This document shows positions 52,365 to 63,642 of a stretch of 64,000 bases of DNA, piece by piece; the first letter of the stretch is position 1; every line of letters starts with the position of its first letter. The position numbers were made by a program, and so were the translations under genes. The DNA is from Nitzschia sp. pyKryTriq1. Lineage: Eukaryota > Bacillariophyta > Bacillariophyceae > Bacillariales > Bacillariaceae. The notes below the pieces were generated by a model. The model ran no database searches and was not told the DNA's origin. It worked only from the letters and a program-made list of their open reading frames with translations. The stretch is from NCBI GenBank assembly GCA_956465555.1, contig OY101120.1, positions 1,240,001 through 1,304,000 of the forward strand, read 5' to 3'.

Positions 52365-54569
52365 TCATGTTGTTTCTCGATTCCGACTAAAGTGTTCACA
52401 TACTGCTTGGAGTTGCATGGCATTGGTCTTCTGAGCCACCTGCAACAGATATTCATTGGTTTCCACGTTGATCATGCCCTGCAACAGGCTCTCACAAATC
52501 TGTTTTAGATGGTCCAAAAAGAATCGGTCCGCTAGTTCCAGGATTTCCACAGCTCGGTTCAAACACGCTTCTCGGTCTTCGCTCCCTTGTGGGTCGAGTT
52601 TGGGAGGAGTTCCAGTGTAGATGTAAAGAAGGGTTGCCAAAAACGCTTCGTACGAACAATCAGGGATGTCGATTTCCATGGAATCGGATTCGCGGAATCC
52701 TGACGTAAACATAGCACGAAAACAATCCGAGACAATCGAGAGAACCATCTTGTGGCCATATACCTTTTGCCCTTGGACGATGAAGGTTACATCCGAAAAT
52801 TCTTCGTCATTGAAAAAGTGCCGAAGCCGTCGTTCCACAAGCTGTAAACTCGTGGGTTCCGTGACTCGAGCCTGTGGGGGAGGGTCAGTATCTAGGACGT
52901 ACTGGTCACTCAAATAATCCGAACCACACGAACCACCAAAAACGAAAATTTTGCGATGTACTGCTGTGGCAGTGTGGCCAGCTCTTCTACCTGGACCACG
53001 ACCATCTACAATGACAGTGGGAACCGTATCTTCATCATTGGGGTTGGGAGAGGCCGCCACGGCGGCACCCCGCGGCCGGATGGCCATTTCGCGCGATCTC
53101 CAGTCAGCACGGGATGCTGTAAACGATCCTTGCCGGTTGTTGTCGCTGTGACTGATGTCCATGTCTGTGGCATTTCCTAGGTCTTGCATGGGCTAAGGAG
53201 CACAACAAAGAGAGAATGTTGAGCCGACCATTCCGGTTCTCGGCACGAATACTGATGCACAAATCGAAATGTACTGCAGACACGTTCTTACCATATCGCC
53301 AGATGAATCATCGTATCCTCCAAACCGCCACTGAGGCCGAAAATTATCCGCCTCCGCGTGATGTTCTCGGTGATGATTTTGATCTCCTTCGAACCGGCCG
53401 TGCCTGCCACCACTGTTGCTGCCAGCTTCCGAAGTTACGGCTTGTGTGACGTCTAGCCACGCCATTTCTTGACGATCTAAAATCTGCAAGTCGTGAAAGC
53501 ATTTCGAACTAGTACCACTGCCGCCAAATAGAAAAAGGCGCCCTCGCAATGCCGTCAAAGTCATACCTGCCCGCGGATGTGGCAATACTCCACCGACCTT
53601 CGGACAAGTCCAAGTCGACGTCGCAACATTAAGTATATGTATGTCATTAAGTCGTTCTGTCCCGTTCCTGATTTTGGTTTTGGTTGAAGAGGACAGTCAG
53701 AACGTGGACGAGTGCGTGCGAACACTAGTTCGTACCAAAATATAGATTTACTCACCATCCTCCAAAGATGAATAGCTCTCCTGTTTCCTCCAACAGGGCA
53801 CTGGAATGATTGGCCCGCTGTTGAGGATGTTGCCCGACAGTATGAACTTTCCGCCAGGTCAAAGTTTTGGCGGAGAGTGCATGCAGGTCGTTCAAATACT
53901 CCCGACCATTCCCACTTTTTAATCGAACACAGTACGGCTAATGTTGAGACAATTGCAAGGTATGGCACAAAGTGATATGCATGGATGAAACATCAAACCT
54001 GCTGAGCCCTGCATGCACAACTAAACTTACCCACGGAAGACGTATACTTCTTTTCTCTGCGGTACGTAGTCGGCCGAATGCATATTACACGGTCCCGGCG
54101 CGGTGCCTTTCAATTGAGGTTTCATCCATTTCATCTTTTTCCCGCCTTGGGAGATATCAAGCACATAAAACTCCGAAGACGCAAACGGGCCCGTGCCCAG
54201 CCAGCCGCCAATGATGATAATTCTAGCATTTTCTTCGTCGTCCGGGTCCGCCGCCAGGGTTGCGCTGTGCCCGTTTCGGCCGGGCGGAGGATTGCCTGTC
54301 ACCATGATGGAAGTGTCGACACCGTGGCTGCTGCTGTGGTAGATATCGTGCGGGTGGTTGTTCCCAACGCCTCCCACATGGTGCGGCCGGATCCACCGTT
54401 CGTCTTGAATATTGTACAGAAGGAGCGTATCGTGATTCTTACTGCCGTCATAGCCACCAAAACAGTACAAATAGCCGTTGAAATGGGTCACAGAATGATT
54501 CTTGATGGTGGGAGCTGGAGGACTGTCTCGGGGGCTGATGCTCGGCTCGGCCCATCGCATAGTCTCCAT
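52365..54569 (-). CDS. Kelch-repeat BTB/POZ protein
   Basis: Four exons: 54569-54031, 53914-53756, 53667-53292 and 53192-52365, giving 633 aa. Kelch blades appear as HSVTHFNGYLYCFGGYDGS, NGHSATLAA with IIIIGGWLG, MHSADYVPQRKEVYVFRGGN, SSALLEETGELFIFGGWNG, GMTLTALRGRLFLFGGSG and GHTATAVHRKIFVFGGS. A BTB domain follows at about 480-590 (FSDVTFIVQGQKVYGHKMVL), then a BACK-like helical end. Proteins with this order in plants and protists are adaptors for Cullin-3 ubiquitin ligases. Intron 1 uses an A-rich acceptor (TTAAAAAG) that lacks a pyrimidine tract next to it, but the joined blade FRGGNGREYLNDLHAL supports it. Confidence 0.9.
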
Positions 54570-55111
54570 CTTGGGTACGAGTAGGACTGAGCGAGTCTTT
54601 GTGACAGTGGGATCAAAGGGTTTGCTGTTGGCGTTTTCTCGCCATTAATACTACTACAAGAGACCTGTACTCGTACTGCGAAGAAAGGGGAGGTACAAGT
54701 AGTGGGTGAGTTGATTGTGATCGTGATGATCACTAAATTCTTTCTTCATCATCGATCACATCAACGACGTGGTTTTCCGCGGTTTCCTAGCCCGCCCGCC
54801 CGCATCTATCCGGCCGGGGAGGAGATACGGACGATATGTACCAGGACACGTAGAGTTTGTGCGTAATGCGCGCGATGTCGCGCAGGTGGTAAATCATCGA
54901 GCTTCCAAGAAAAGCGAACGTCAAGTCGAAGGGGTCCACGCCCTCCAATGAACGCTCCAAAATCATTTTTTTCGTTTTTCACTTTCTCATTTCTCGCTTT
55001 GTGCTTTGTGCCTTACTCTTACTCCTGAAGGCTAGCTTCGATTCCTTCTTGCAACCAAACCACCGTGTTCCCACCATTGACAACAAACGACCACATACAC
55101 TTTTGCCTATC
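54570..55111. promoter_or_regulatory. Divergent promoter, kelch-BTB and TPR-Aha1 genes
   Basis: About 540 bases. GTACTCGTAC units lie near 54667 and CCCGCCCGCCCG near 54788. From 55001 the frame of the downstream gene is already open, but the sequence there reads as a 5' leader. Confidence 0.45.
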
Positions 55112-56788
55112 ATGACACAAGAACCGGCTTCTACAGAGGATCCATCGTCGTTGGAAGCACCGTCCGCGGCACAAATGAAAATTGACGACAGCGACGAAGC
55201 AACGGCTGTGACCAGCAACAGTGAAAATGCCTCTGCTGCTGCCACACCAACGGATCAGACAGCAGGAGCCAGCAACAACACGGGCAACTACTCCTCTGAA
55301 GAGAAAGGCAAAGATTGCATGGAGGAAGAAGACGTCTCATCCACTGATGATGATGAGGAAGAATCTTCCGATGCAGACTTTTCTCCCAAAGAGGACCCAG
55401 AACTCCTGCTGATCAAGGCAAACGCGCTCAAGGAAGAGGGCAACAACTATTTCAAGGAGAAAGAGTACGAAAAGGCTTCTCGTAGCTACCGACGGGGGAC
55501 AAACACTCTCAAGCCACTCAATCGGGGCAACACTGGAGATGAACAGGTCAAGGTCTTGCTGGTTAGTTTGCAAACCAACTTGTCGATGATGTGCTTGAAA
55601 ATTGGCAAACCCAAGCAATCCGTCCAAGTGGCGTCGGCGGCCTTGGAAATCGATGCAACTAACGTCAAAGCCTTGTATCGGCGGGCTGTGGCGCGCCGTC
55701 AAATTGGAGATACCGACGATGCTAGAGAAGATTTGCGACAGGCCTTGCAGCAAGACCCAAACAATGTGGCCGTCAAGAAAGAGCTGGCAAGCTTGAAGAA
55801 AGAGCTAGAAGAAGCAAAAAAGGCGCAAAAGAAAGGACTTCAGAAGGCGTTTAGTAAATCAGGTGGGGGTCTCGGCTTGCTATATGAAGACAAAGAGCAA
55901 GAAAACCGTCGTAAAGCGGAAGAAACAAAGCGCAAGAAAGAACAAGAGGAGGAACTCTTGAAGAAGCGCAAGTCTGAGTGGGAAGATGAATGTGTCAAGC
56001 GCATGGCCAAGGGTGAACCAGCGCTTTCTTTTGATGAATGGGACCGAGAATGTAAGGAAAAAGAAAAGGAAGAAGAAAGGCGGAAAAAGGAAGAGCGGCG
56101 AAAGGCCCGTGAGGCGGCCAAGCAGGAGGTCAACAACGATTCAGATGATGATGAACTTACTGAAAAGGAACTCGCGCAACTTCGAGGCTACAAAAAAACG
56201 GCAGACGGAAGGATAACCTCTTACTTTACTCGGGAACAATCTGCCCATGAAATGAGCTTGATCGGTGATATCGCACCGAAGCGATTGGAAAAATCCAGCG
56301 AGTCCGCGCCGACTTCTCTTCCATCTTCTTCGGATGCCGGCAAAGGGACCACCTCTGCCTGGAACCAGGCAGGTACAACATGGGAAGAAAAGAATACTAC
56401 TGATTGGTGCCGTGATCGCTTGGAGGCAAGGCTTAAGGAAACCAATGTGCCAGTTGTCGACCTGACACCTGTAGTGACGGCAGTCGACAATATGACGGGC
56501 GAAGCCTCCGTTGCCATCGCTAGCGGGAAGAAGCGTTACATTTTCGATTTTCACTGCACCGTCAAGTTCGACGTGCGTGATAGCGACGACGTCATCGCAA
56601 GCGGGTCGCTCAGGCTTCCAGATATTTGCAGTACCCACCACCACGAGCTTGAGGTTGAGTTGGGAGGGTGGAAAAAGAAACCAAGTAGTGAACATGCCCA
56701 AAAGGCAACAGACTGTCGAGCTTCTTTGGTAAAATGTGTTCGTGAAAGTGTGAAACGCTTCGTTGATGATTTCAACCACCACTACTAA
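55112..56788 (+). CDS. TPR - Aha1_N fusion, probable HSP90 co-chaperone
   Basis: 558 aa from MTQEPASTED; an in-frame Met at 55001 would add 37 residues that look like leader sequence. After an acidic N-terminus, residues about 97-225 form a three-motif TPR domain of the FKBP/CNS type (LKEEGNNYFKEKEYEKASRS, then NVKALYRRAVARRQIGD and DPNNVAVKKELASLKKEL), with Lys/Asn/Arg positions suited to clamp an EEVD tail. A charged coiled coil follows (about 225-345). The C-terminal 135 residues are an Aha1 N-terminal domain: WEEKNTTDWCRDRL, then GEASVAIASGKKRYIFDFHC, then LRLPDIC. Aha1 stimulates HSP90 ATPase and TPR domains dock on HSP90 or HSP70 tails. The combination in one protein is unusual. Confidence 0.87.
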   Translation: MTQEPASTEDPSSLEAPSAAQMKIDDSDEATAVTSNSENASAAATPTDQTAGASNNTGNYSSEEKGKDCMEEEDVSSTDDDEEESSDADFSPKEDPELLLIKANALKEEGNNYFKEKEYEKASRSYRRGTNTLKPLNRGNTGDEQVKVLLVSLQTNLSMMCLKIGKPKQSVQVASAALEIDATNVKALYRRAVARRQIGDTDDAREDLRQALQQDPNNVAVKKELASLKKELEEAKKAQKKGLQKAFSKSGGGLGLLYEDKEQENRRKAEETKRKKEQEEELLKKRKSEWEDECVKRMAKGEPALSFDEWDRECKEKEKEEERRKKEERRKAREAAKQEVNNDSDDDELTEKELAQLRGYKKTADGRITSYFTREQSAHEMSLIGDIAPKRLEKSSESAPTSLPSSSDAGKGTTSAWNQAGTTWEEKNTTDWCRDRLEARLKETNVPVVDLTPVVTAVDNMTGEASVAIASGKKRYIFDFHCTVKFDVRDSDDVIASGSLRLPDICSTHHHELEVELGGWKKKPSSEHAQKATDCRASLVKCVRESVKRFVDDFNHHY

Positions 56789-56894
56789 CCAGAGACGCTC
56801 AATTAAAGTGATCCCTCTCTAGTGTTTTCTAGTTGACTTGATCCCATGAATAACAACTGTAAGATTTAGCTAGCATTCCTCACAAGCAATTACG

Positions 56895-59848
56895 CTATTC
56901 ATCTTTGCTGTCGCTTTCTTCGGGGACCTGATAGGGTACAGCTAGATCTTCTTCGTCTGGAACATCAGGTGGGTCGAGATATCGAACAATATCCGTCGTC
57001 ACGTTCTTCTGAAGGAACAAATAATCCACCCAATTGTATCCCGTAACGGCATTGGCAGCAAGCCATCCTCCCACCATGGAACCATTGAAAGACTCGACTG
57101 TCAAGTCCGAGCCTCCTACAAATAGACCGGGGTAAGGGCTTTCGGGCCGAACTCCTTTTGCAGCAAAACGCTCTGGATTGTGACTGAGACCGCGGTGAAG
57201 CGGTCCAAGGAGCTGGGAGTGGACAATTTTGCCTGAATATATAGAAGTTGGTGAGAATTTGTATTTCTCAGATCTCTTCAGACGTTTTTGATGCATATCT
57301 TACCTTGCAATTGGGGATAGTTCTCAAACAGGTCCTTGCGAACTCGTTCCACGAGTCGTTGGAGATCCGCCGAGTTCTCTTTCCCTTTTTGAATCGCATA
57401 GAGCTTCGGTTTTGTGTCAAAGAAGGTTACAAAGTCGTCATCAGCCTCGATTGTAACCACGCAAGTCGAAACGTGACCGTGTCTTGACTGAAAAGAAGGA
57501 TCCTTCGCCGAAGGAAATGAGATGTGAATCCAAGAAGCTCCCGTCTCGAACTTATCCCTGCTCTTTTTCTTTGTACCAGTGAGGACACCCTTTTCACGCT
57601 TGCCCCGGGAGACTGAACTTTCCTGCGGGTTCTCCGTTGTGTCTTGATTGACATCATCTACTTTTATTTCCATATCCTCCCCAGATGTGTCATCTAGCCA
57701 GCCAATTTCTCCAGGCTTGACTTGCCCAGTCAATGGATCGATTTCATCCTGCGCAAGAGCGGCACCCGGCAGTCGATAAAAGTCAGCTCCTGTAAGCTCT
57801 AAATCCTCTGCTGATCCATCAAGAGCAAACATGATCTTGAAGACGGGGCGTTGTTCCGACAGGGCAGGGAGCCCACGGGGAACCTTGTACTTTACTCGAA
57901 TATCCTCAGGGAGAAGGCGGATAAAAGTCGTCACAAATCCATGCATAGAAATTACGACCGGCGCATGCGTTTTCCATTTGGACGGGTCAATGCTTACTTG
58001 GCGGTCATCGGCAAACTTCACTCCGATACACCTTGGAGGGATTTCGTCACCGTCCCTGGTTTTCCTGCTTTGCTCTAGTGAACTTTCTTCCTCAAAAACA
58101 AGCGAAGCGATTGGAACTTGAGTCACGACGCGACCACCATTTTGTTCTATCACCGTGGCCAGCGCATGGCTCAACGCTCGCGGCCCTCCTATGGGGTAGT
58201 ACATGCCTTCGCCGCTCAAAGAATTACAGATGTTTGTGACATGCGCACCCATACTGGTCATACTTGGTTTAATGTTCTCGCTCTTCATGCCGATTGCTGC
58301 CATGAGAGAGCGGGTGTGAGCATTTAGAGGGAATCCCTTTTCAAGAAAGGACGAAGCATATCGAATCGACGTTTCTTGGTAGGTGCTGGCACTCCGCATT
58401 CCATTCACGTTATCCGGTAGTAACTTCGATAGGTAGAACTGATTCGACGTAGCATTGATCGCATCACAGGTAGCTGCATAAATTCCAGTTGTTGAGCTTG
58501 AAATGTCTCCCTTCAGACCAGGCCAGCCATCCCCAAGCGCGAGAGCAGCATCTTCCATGAGACTGTTGGTGCCATCCGCCCGCAAAGCAAATGGCAAATC
58601 GTCACCGCTCCCCTCTACTCCCATGCCAGGAACAGACAGAATCTCAAAAGTATACCCGTCTGCCGCAGAGCCGATCTTCGCAAATCGCACTCCGCCCTGA
58701 GCGTCTGTAGACGTTGAGAGAGCTGGCGCCATTAGCGCCTGTTGTCGACTAATCTTTGGAATGTTGAGCCCTTCAATATCAAATGGGACAGAGCCGAATT
58801 CTTTCATCACACTTGGAGGAGCATTCTCAATGGTGTAGCAGCCACTTGCATCAGCCTTTGTTGAGAGGACCAGAACCTTTCGTCCCGCTCGAGAGAGCAA
58901 AGCACCGGTGTACAACGTTGCTGGTCCGTGGCCCAGTAAAATAGTATCATATTCCGAGCCATCGATGTTCTCCTTGTCTTCCAGCTTCTTTCCAACAGGT
59001 CGGGCCAATATCTCGTTTTTCTTTTGGTTTTCGATTTCCTGGGAAATGTCTTCGCCACCTATATCAATAGAGTAGTAAGGCTCTGATGCACTAATATGGG
59101 TTGTCATTGGCTTTCGTGGTCTCTTCTTTCGACCTTCGAGCATTAAGTGAGCACCAGCCACGACCACAACCAGCGCCCAAGGTTGTAGGCCTACCAAGAA
59201 AAAGAGAGTGGACAAGAGAGTGACTTGCCAGTGGACATTGCCGCGATGCATCATAAAGAGGACTATGACAGAAGTGCTCTTAGGAATCGGAGACTTCCCT
59301 TGACGAAGAGGGCTGAAGTAGCCTTGAGAGTATTTCCTTTGCATAGAGCGAACAAATTGCTCCAATTCAGGATGCTCTTTCAGAAAGGGACGGAAAATCC
59401 CGTACTTTTCATCCATCCGCCGTTCAAATCTAGCCGCACTAGCTTGAACCTTCCACGCGCCATTCTTTGCCTGGAAGTAATCTGAAGCATCGGAAAGAGT
59501 CTCTTGCAGCTGGTCCACCCAATATTGCGACTGATACAGCGGCTTCACGGGGGGTGTCGGTAATTCAGTAGTAATATTGATAGAACCACCCTCTCCAATC
59601 TCGGCATCTAGCTGTTTCTTTTCGAATTCATGAAGCAAGTCGTTGTATTCGACCAGTTCCTCGGCATATGTTTCCAGCACATTGTTTGCCATGAGGATCA
59701 GTTCGGGTGTAAAGTAGGTGGAAATGATATCAGGAGAAAGCTGTCCCACCACACTCCCAGCCGCAGCGTGCTTTGGCTTCCCTGTCGCATCTGCTCTGGG
59801 TGGCTGTTTGGCTCCACGGCGCGTTTTTTCTGGCGTTCCCATACGCAT
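56895..59848 (-). CDS. RetSat/CRTISO-like FAD-dependent oxidoreductase with long N-terminal extension
   Basis: Two exons, 59848-57304 and 57232-56895 (71-base intron), giving 960 aa; family members are 550-650 aa. Residues 1-290 are an extension with a membrane segment near 210-240 (LLSTLFFLVGLQPWALVVVV). The Rossmann segment near 298 is YDTILLGHGPATLYTGALLS: the usual GxGxxG has become GHGPAT. Further family marks are GMYYPIGGPRALSHALATVI and the C-terminal FAD-contact block GLFVGGSDLTVESFNGSMVG. Relatives saturate retinol or isomerise carotenoids. It starts with MRMGTPEKTRRGAKQ, with no clear plastid signal, so an ER or envelope location is possible. The substrate cannot be assigned. It is convergent with the TPR-Aha1 gene. 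Confidence 0.82.
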
Positions 59849-60573
59849 TTTGGCCCGTTTCTATCTGGCGACTCTGCTGAAGCCGCTTCAATTCGAATAT
59901 CTCTACGTACAACTGTACTTCACCAATCTGTTCAGGAAGAAACTATGGCGTTTGCTGAACTGTTATTGTCGTCTTGGATCTACAGAATGAAGAAGAATCA
60001 TCTGGCATGCAAGAGACTTTCGTCGGCGTCTGAAATCCATCTACCGGTATCATTCCACGTGTTGCGATGAACGTCAGTGCATCGTGCACCATCTCAACCA
60101 GGTACAAGTACCAGGTACCTGGTACAGTACGAGCACAACCGGTACCGAGTCTGACGGTACCGTACCAGGTACTACATACAGTAAAACAAAGTCAAGCGAC
60201 GTCTGTGCATCACCCGAGAGCCGAGAGGTCTCAACCTGTTGCGAGCTCTCATATATTTTTTTATCAACAAAAGGTTGCCGTGCTTTTTTTGAAGAATCAA
60301 GATCGCGATGTGATGCGTGTTAGCGGACAAACGTCAGTCGCTGTTTGTCGTCGGTTGGATCGCGAAAACGTCGATCTTTTGCTTTGTATGTGGTCATCCC
60401 AACAACCGTGATCGCTACCGGTACGATACTCGTACCGGTACTTGTAGTGCGTGCGTACCAGAGAACGGAGAGATGAAGCCGATTTGCCCAGGCACCGATG
60501 CGCCCACGACGACGAGGACGAGAAGTAGTGCTCTCATGCATGAAACTCATTCATCAAAAAGGAAGCAACGACC
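59849..60573. other. Divergent intergenic region with two GTAC blocks
   Basis: 725 bases with no gene. GTAC blocks lie at 60100-60176 and 60418-60448 (TACCGGTACGATACTCGTAC and a partner CGGTAC). The far end is the promoter of the translocator gene. Confidence 0.5.
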
Positions 60574-61836
60574 ATGACGTTCGCAAAGAGATCTTTAGTG
60601 GTTTTGGCTCTGGCCGTGTCGGTGTCTTATTCGGCAAGCGCCTTCAATCCAGGTGCCTTTGTACGGAACACAGCCGGAAATACTTTGACGGGAAATAAGC
60701 AGGCGCCTGTGTTTGGACGGTATGTTTGAAGGGAACGGAAGATCACCTATGGAACGGCTTTTACTACTCGTAATACAGAATCTAACGACCCTTTTTGTGT
60801 TGCTATTGCCAACGTCCATAGAGCGGAAGTGAGCTCCCCCACTGCTGTTGCTCTCTCCTCGGCTGGTGGCGCCAAGGCAAAGCCCGCCGAGGAGCCCAGT
60901 GGAGGTATTTTCGCCACTCTCCAAGTCGGCATCTACTTTGCTTTGTGGTACCTGTTCAACATTGCGTACAACATCTACAACAAGCAAGCCCTCAATGTTC
61001 TGGCCTACCCATGGACCATCGCTACCATCCAAATGGCGGCTGGGATTGCTTACTTCGTTCCTTTGTGGCTGCTGGGACTTCGCAAGGCCCCGAAGCTTAA
61101 CGCATCTGAACTGAAGACTCTCATTCCTATTGCACTCTGTCACACGGGGGTTCACGTGGGGGCTGTTATTGCTCTAGGAGCCGGAGCCGTGTCCTTCGCG
61201 CACATTGTCAAGGCCTCTGAGCCTGTTGTGACTTGTGGCCTCAACTACTTGCTCCTCGGAGAAGTTTTGCCTCTTCCAGTGTACCTTACTCTGCTTCCCA
61301 TCATCGGCGGAGTTGCCATTGCCTCCATGAAAGAGCTCTCTTTCACCGTTCTGGCTCTTGCTGCTGCTATGCTTTCCAATGTATCCTCAGCTGCCCGAGG
61401 CGTGCTTTCCAAGAAGACCATGTCCGGAAAGAAGATGGGAGAGAACCTTGACGCTCAAAACCTTTACGCTGTACTCACAGCGATGTCCACTGTTATCTTG
61501 ATTCCTCTCATGTTGGGATTTGAAGGGCTCGGCATGTTCAAGGCCACTGGCGATCTCGTCGCTTCTGGAGCGTACACGAACAAGGCTCTGGCTACTTTGC
61601 TTGCACTCGGAGGTGCTTCATACTATGCTTACAACGAAGTTGCTTTCCTTGCCCTTGGAAAGGTCAACCCCGTAACCCATGCCGTTGGAAACACTATCAA
61701 GCGTGTTGTAATCATTGTCGCCTCCGTGGTTGCCTTCAAGACACCCATGAGCACTGGATCGATTATCGGTTCTAGTATTGCCATCGCGGGAACCTTGCTG
61801 TATTCTCTTGCTATGAATGCAAGCAAGAAGAAATAG
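60574..61836 (+). CDS. TPT: Plastid triose-phosphate/phosphate translocator
   Basis: Two exons, 60574-60719 and 60822-61836, giving 386 aa. Exon 1 is almost exactly the targeting peptide: MTFAKRSLVVLALAVSVSYS with the plastid site ASA-FNPGAF. Exon 2 is the transporter: GIYFALWYLFNIAYNIYNKQ, then AHIVKASEPV, YLTLLPIIGGVAIAS, and the substrate-site block SYYAYNEVAFLALGKVNPVTHAVGNTIKR, which carries the Lys/Arg pair that binds phosphate. Ten helices are expected, ending in a Lys-rich tail. It exchanges triose phosphates for phosphate across one of the four plastid envelope membranes. Which membrane cannot be told, although a cleavable presequence favours an inner one. Confidence 0.94.
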
Positions 61837-62063
61837 AAGCCACTGCCTTTTCCGATGCGAATCATCTGTGCATAAATGTACGTGTTCTACCCATTAAACT
61901 GTGTGTCTAGGATAGACAGCTGTCAATATATTTTAGAACCAGATCTAGGAACAAACTGGAATCAATGTAGAGCACAACACAGCAGGTCTACCGCCCAAAT
62001 AGTCCCAGGAATTGCCTCAAGTGGGGCTTGAAGGATCAAAGCTGAAGAACATGGACGACAAGT

Positions 62064-63642
62064 TTAGGCCACGAAATCAACATTGTACTCTCCCTCGAAT
62101 TCCATGTCATCCTCGTCGAATCCTATGGTAGGGAATGTGCACGCAAATTCGGATACCTCCCTGCGAAGCTGTGCTAGGTCTGGGTGAACAGATGGACCTA
62201 CGGCGCACATTTCCCTGAACCCTTTCAGTTTCTTCCCTTGCTCGGTATTTTTCAAGTCACGCGCAATTGTAACGGCTCTATCGAAGAACGCTGCCACTTT
62301 GGCGAAATCATCCTCTTTCAACCCACGAGAAGTAAGTGCGGGGGTTCCCATTCGAATGCCACCAGGGTTCAATGCCGACGTATCGCCAGGAATAGTGTTC
62401 TTATTGGTGGCAATACAAGCCATTTCCAGAATTCGTTCAACCCGAGCTCCGTCGATGTCTCGGGAGGTTTTCAGGTCCACCAACACAAGGTGGTTGTCCG
62501 TACCACCACTGACTAGACTATATCCCATTTTGTTGAGTTCATCCGCAAGGCGGGAACAGTTCTTGAGCACTTGCTTTTGGTATTCGACAAAGTCGGGCGT
62601 GGCAGCTTGCTTCAAACAAGTCGCCAGAGCTCCAATAGTATGGTTGTGGGGACCGCCTTGAAGGCCCGGGAAAACAGCGAAATTGATCTTTTCCTCCAAA
62701 TCGTACATGATGGGATTTCCCTTTTTGTCAGTGCCCTTTTGACCCTTTCGATAAAAGATCATAGCGCCACGAGGCCCACGGAGACTTTTGTGAGTTGTCG
62801 TGGTAACAACATCCGCGTAGGGAAAGCACGACGGAATGACTTCCGCAGCGATCAGACCAGAAATATGGGCCATATCAGCCATTACGTAGGCACCGACGCT
62901 ATCGGCGATCTTTCTGATGCGTTCGTAGTCAATGAGGCGAGCGTAAGCGGATGCTCCAGCTACGATGAGCTTTGGACGGAAAAGTTCTGCACTTTTTCCC
63001 ATTTGGTCATAATCGATTTGCCCGGTGGAAGGGTCTAGCTGATAAGGCATGGACTCAAAATATCGAGAAACAGCCGAAATCTTTTTCGTTGGTGTTTGGA
63101 AACCATGCGAGAGGTGACCTCCATGCGGCAAGTCAAGAGAAAGGATGCGATCATGGGTTTCCAAAAGTGCGGTATAAACCTGGGACGCGCAAAAGGTGTT
63201 TAAGATGGCGGGAAATACCGGCTAACGCCGACCTCTGAAACGAAAGACTTACCTGGAAGTTAGCCGGGGAGCCCGATAAAGACTGTACGTTCACGCCCCA
63301 CTCCTCGGGATCAAGGTGGAAAGCCTCGAGGGCACGCTTCTGACACAATAGTTCGACTTGGTCGATATTCTCGTTTCCTCCGTAGTAGCGAGCACCAGGA
63401 TAACCTTCGCTGTACTTGTTGGAAAGTACAGAACCGAGAGCATCCAGAACAGCCTTACTAGTAAAATTCTCCGAAGCAATCAAGACAAGGCTGTTTCGCT
63501 GCCTTGCCTTTTCCTGCTCGATCAACGTGCAGAGTTCAGGATCCGTTTCCTTGAGACTTTTGTTCAGGTCAGATCCGGCACCAAAGCAACGCACAGCCCA
63601 ACGGCGGCCCGCTGGGCGAACAACAGAGCGTAGAGCAAGCAT
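62064..63642 (-). CDS. SHMT: Serine hydroxymethyltransferase, mitochondrial
   Basis: Two exons, 63642-63253 and 63179-62064 (73-base intron), giving 501 aa. The N-terminus [20 protein letters not shown] is an Arg-rich mitochondrial presequence. The enzyme core shows [43 protein letters not shown], then [14 protein letters not shown] and the PLP-lysine motif [29 protein letters not shown] lies near the C-terminus. It interconverts serine + THF and glycine + methylene-THF, linking photorespiratory glycine to one-carbon metabolism. All key residues are present and the length is normal. It is convergent with the translocator gene. Confidence 0.96.

Noticed and set aside
55001-55111. N-terminal extension of the TPR-Aha1 gene (a Leu-rich start)
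   Set aside because: It could pass for a signal peptide, but an HSP90 co-chaperone would not need one, and the downstream Met has a better context.
61629-61865. Antisense open frame over the translocator 3' end
   Set aside because: Shadow of the coding strand; no independent support.
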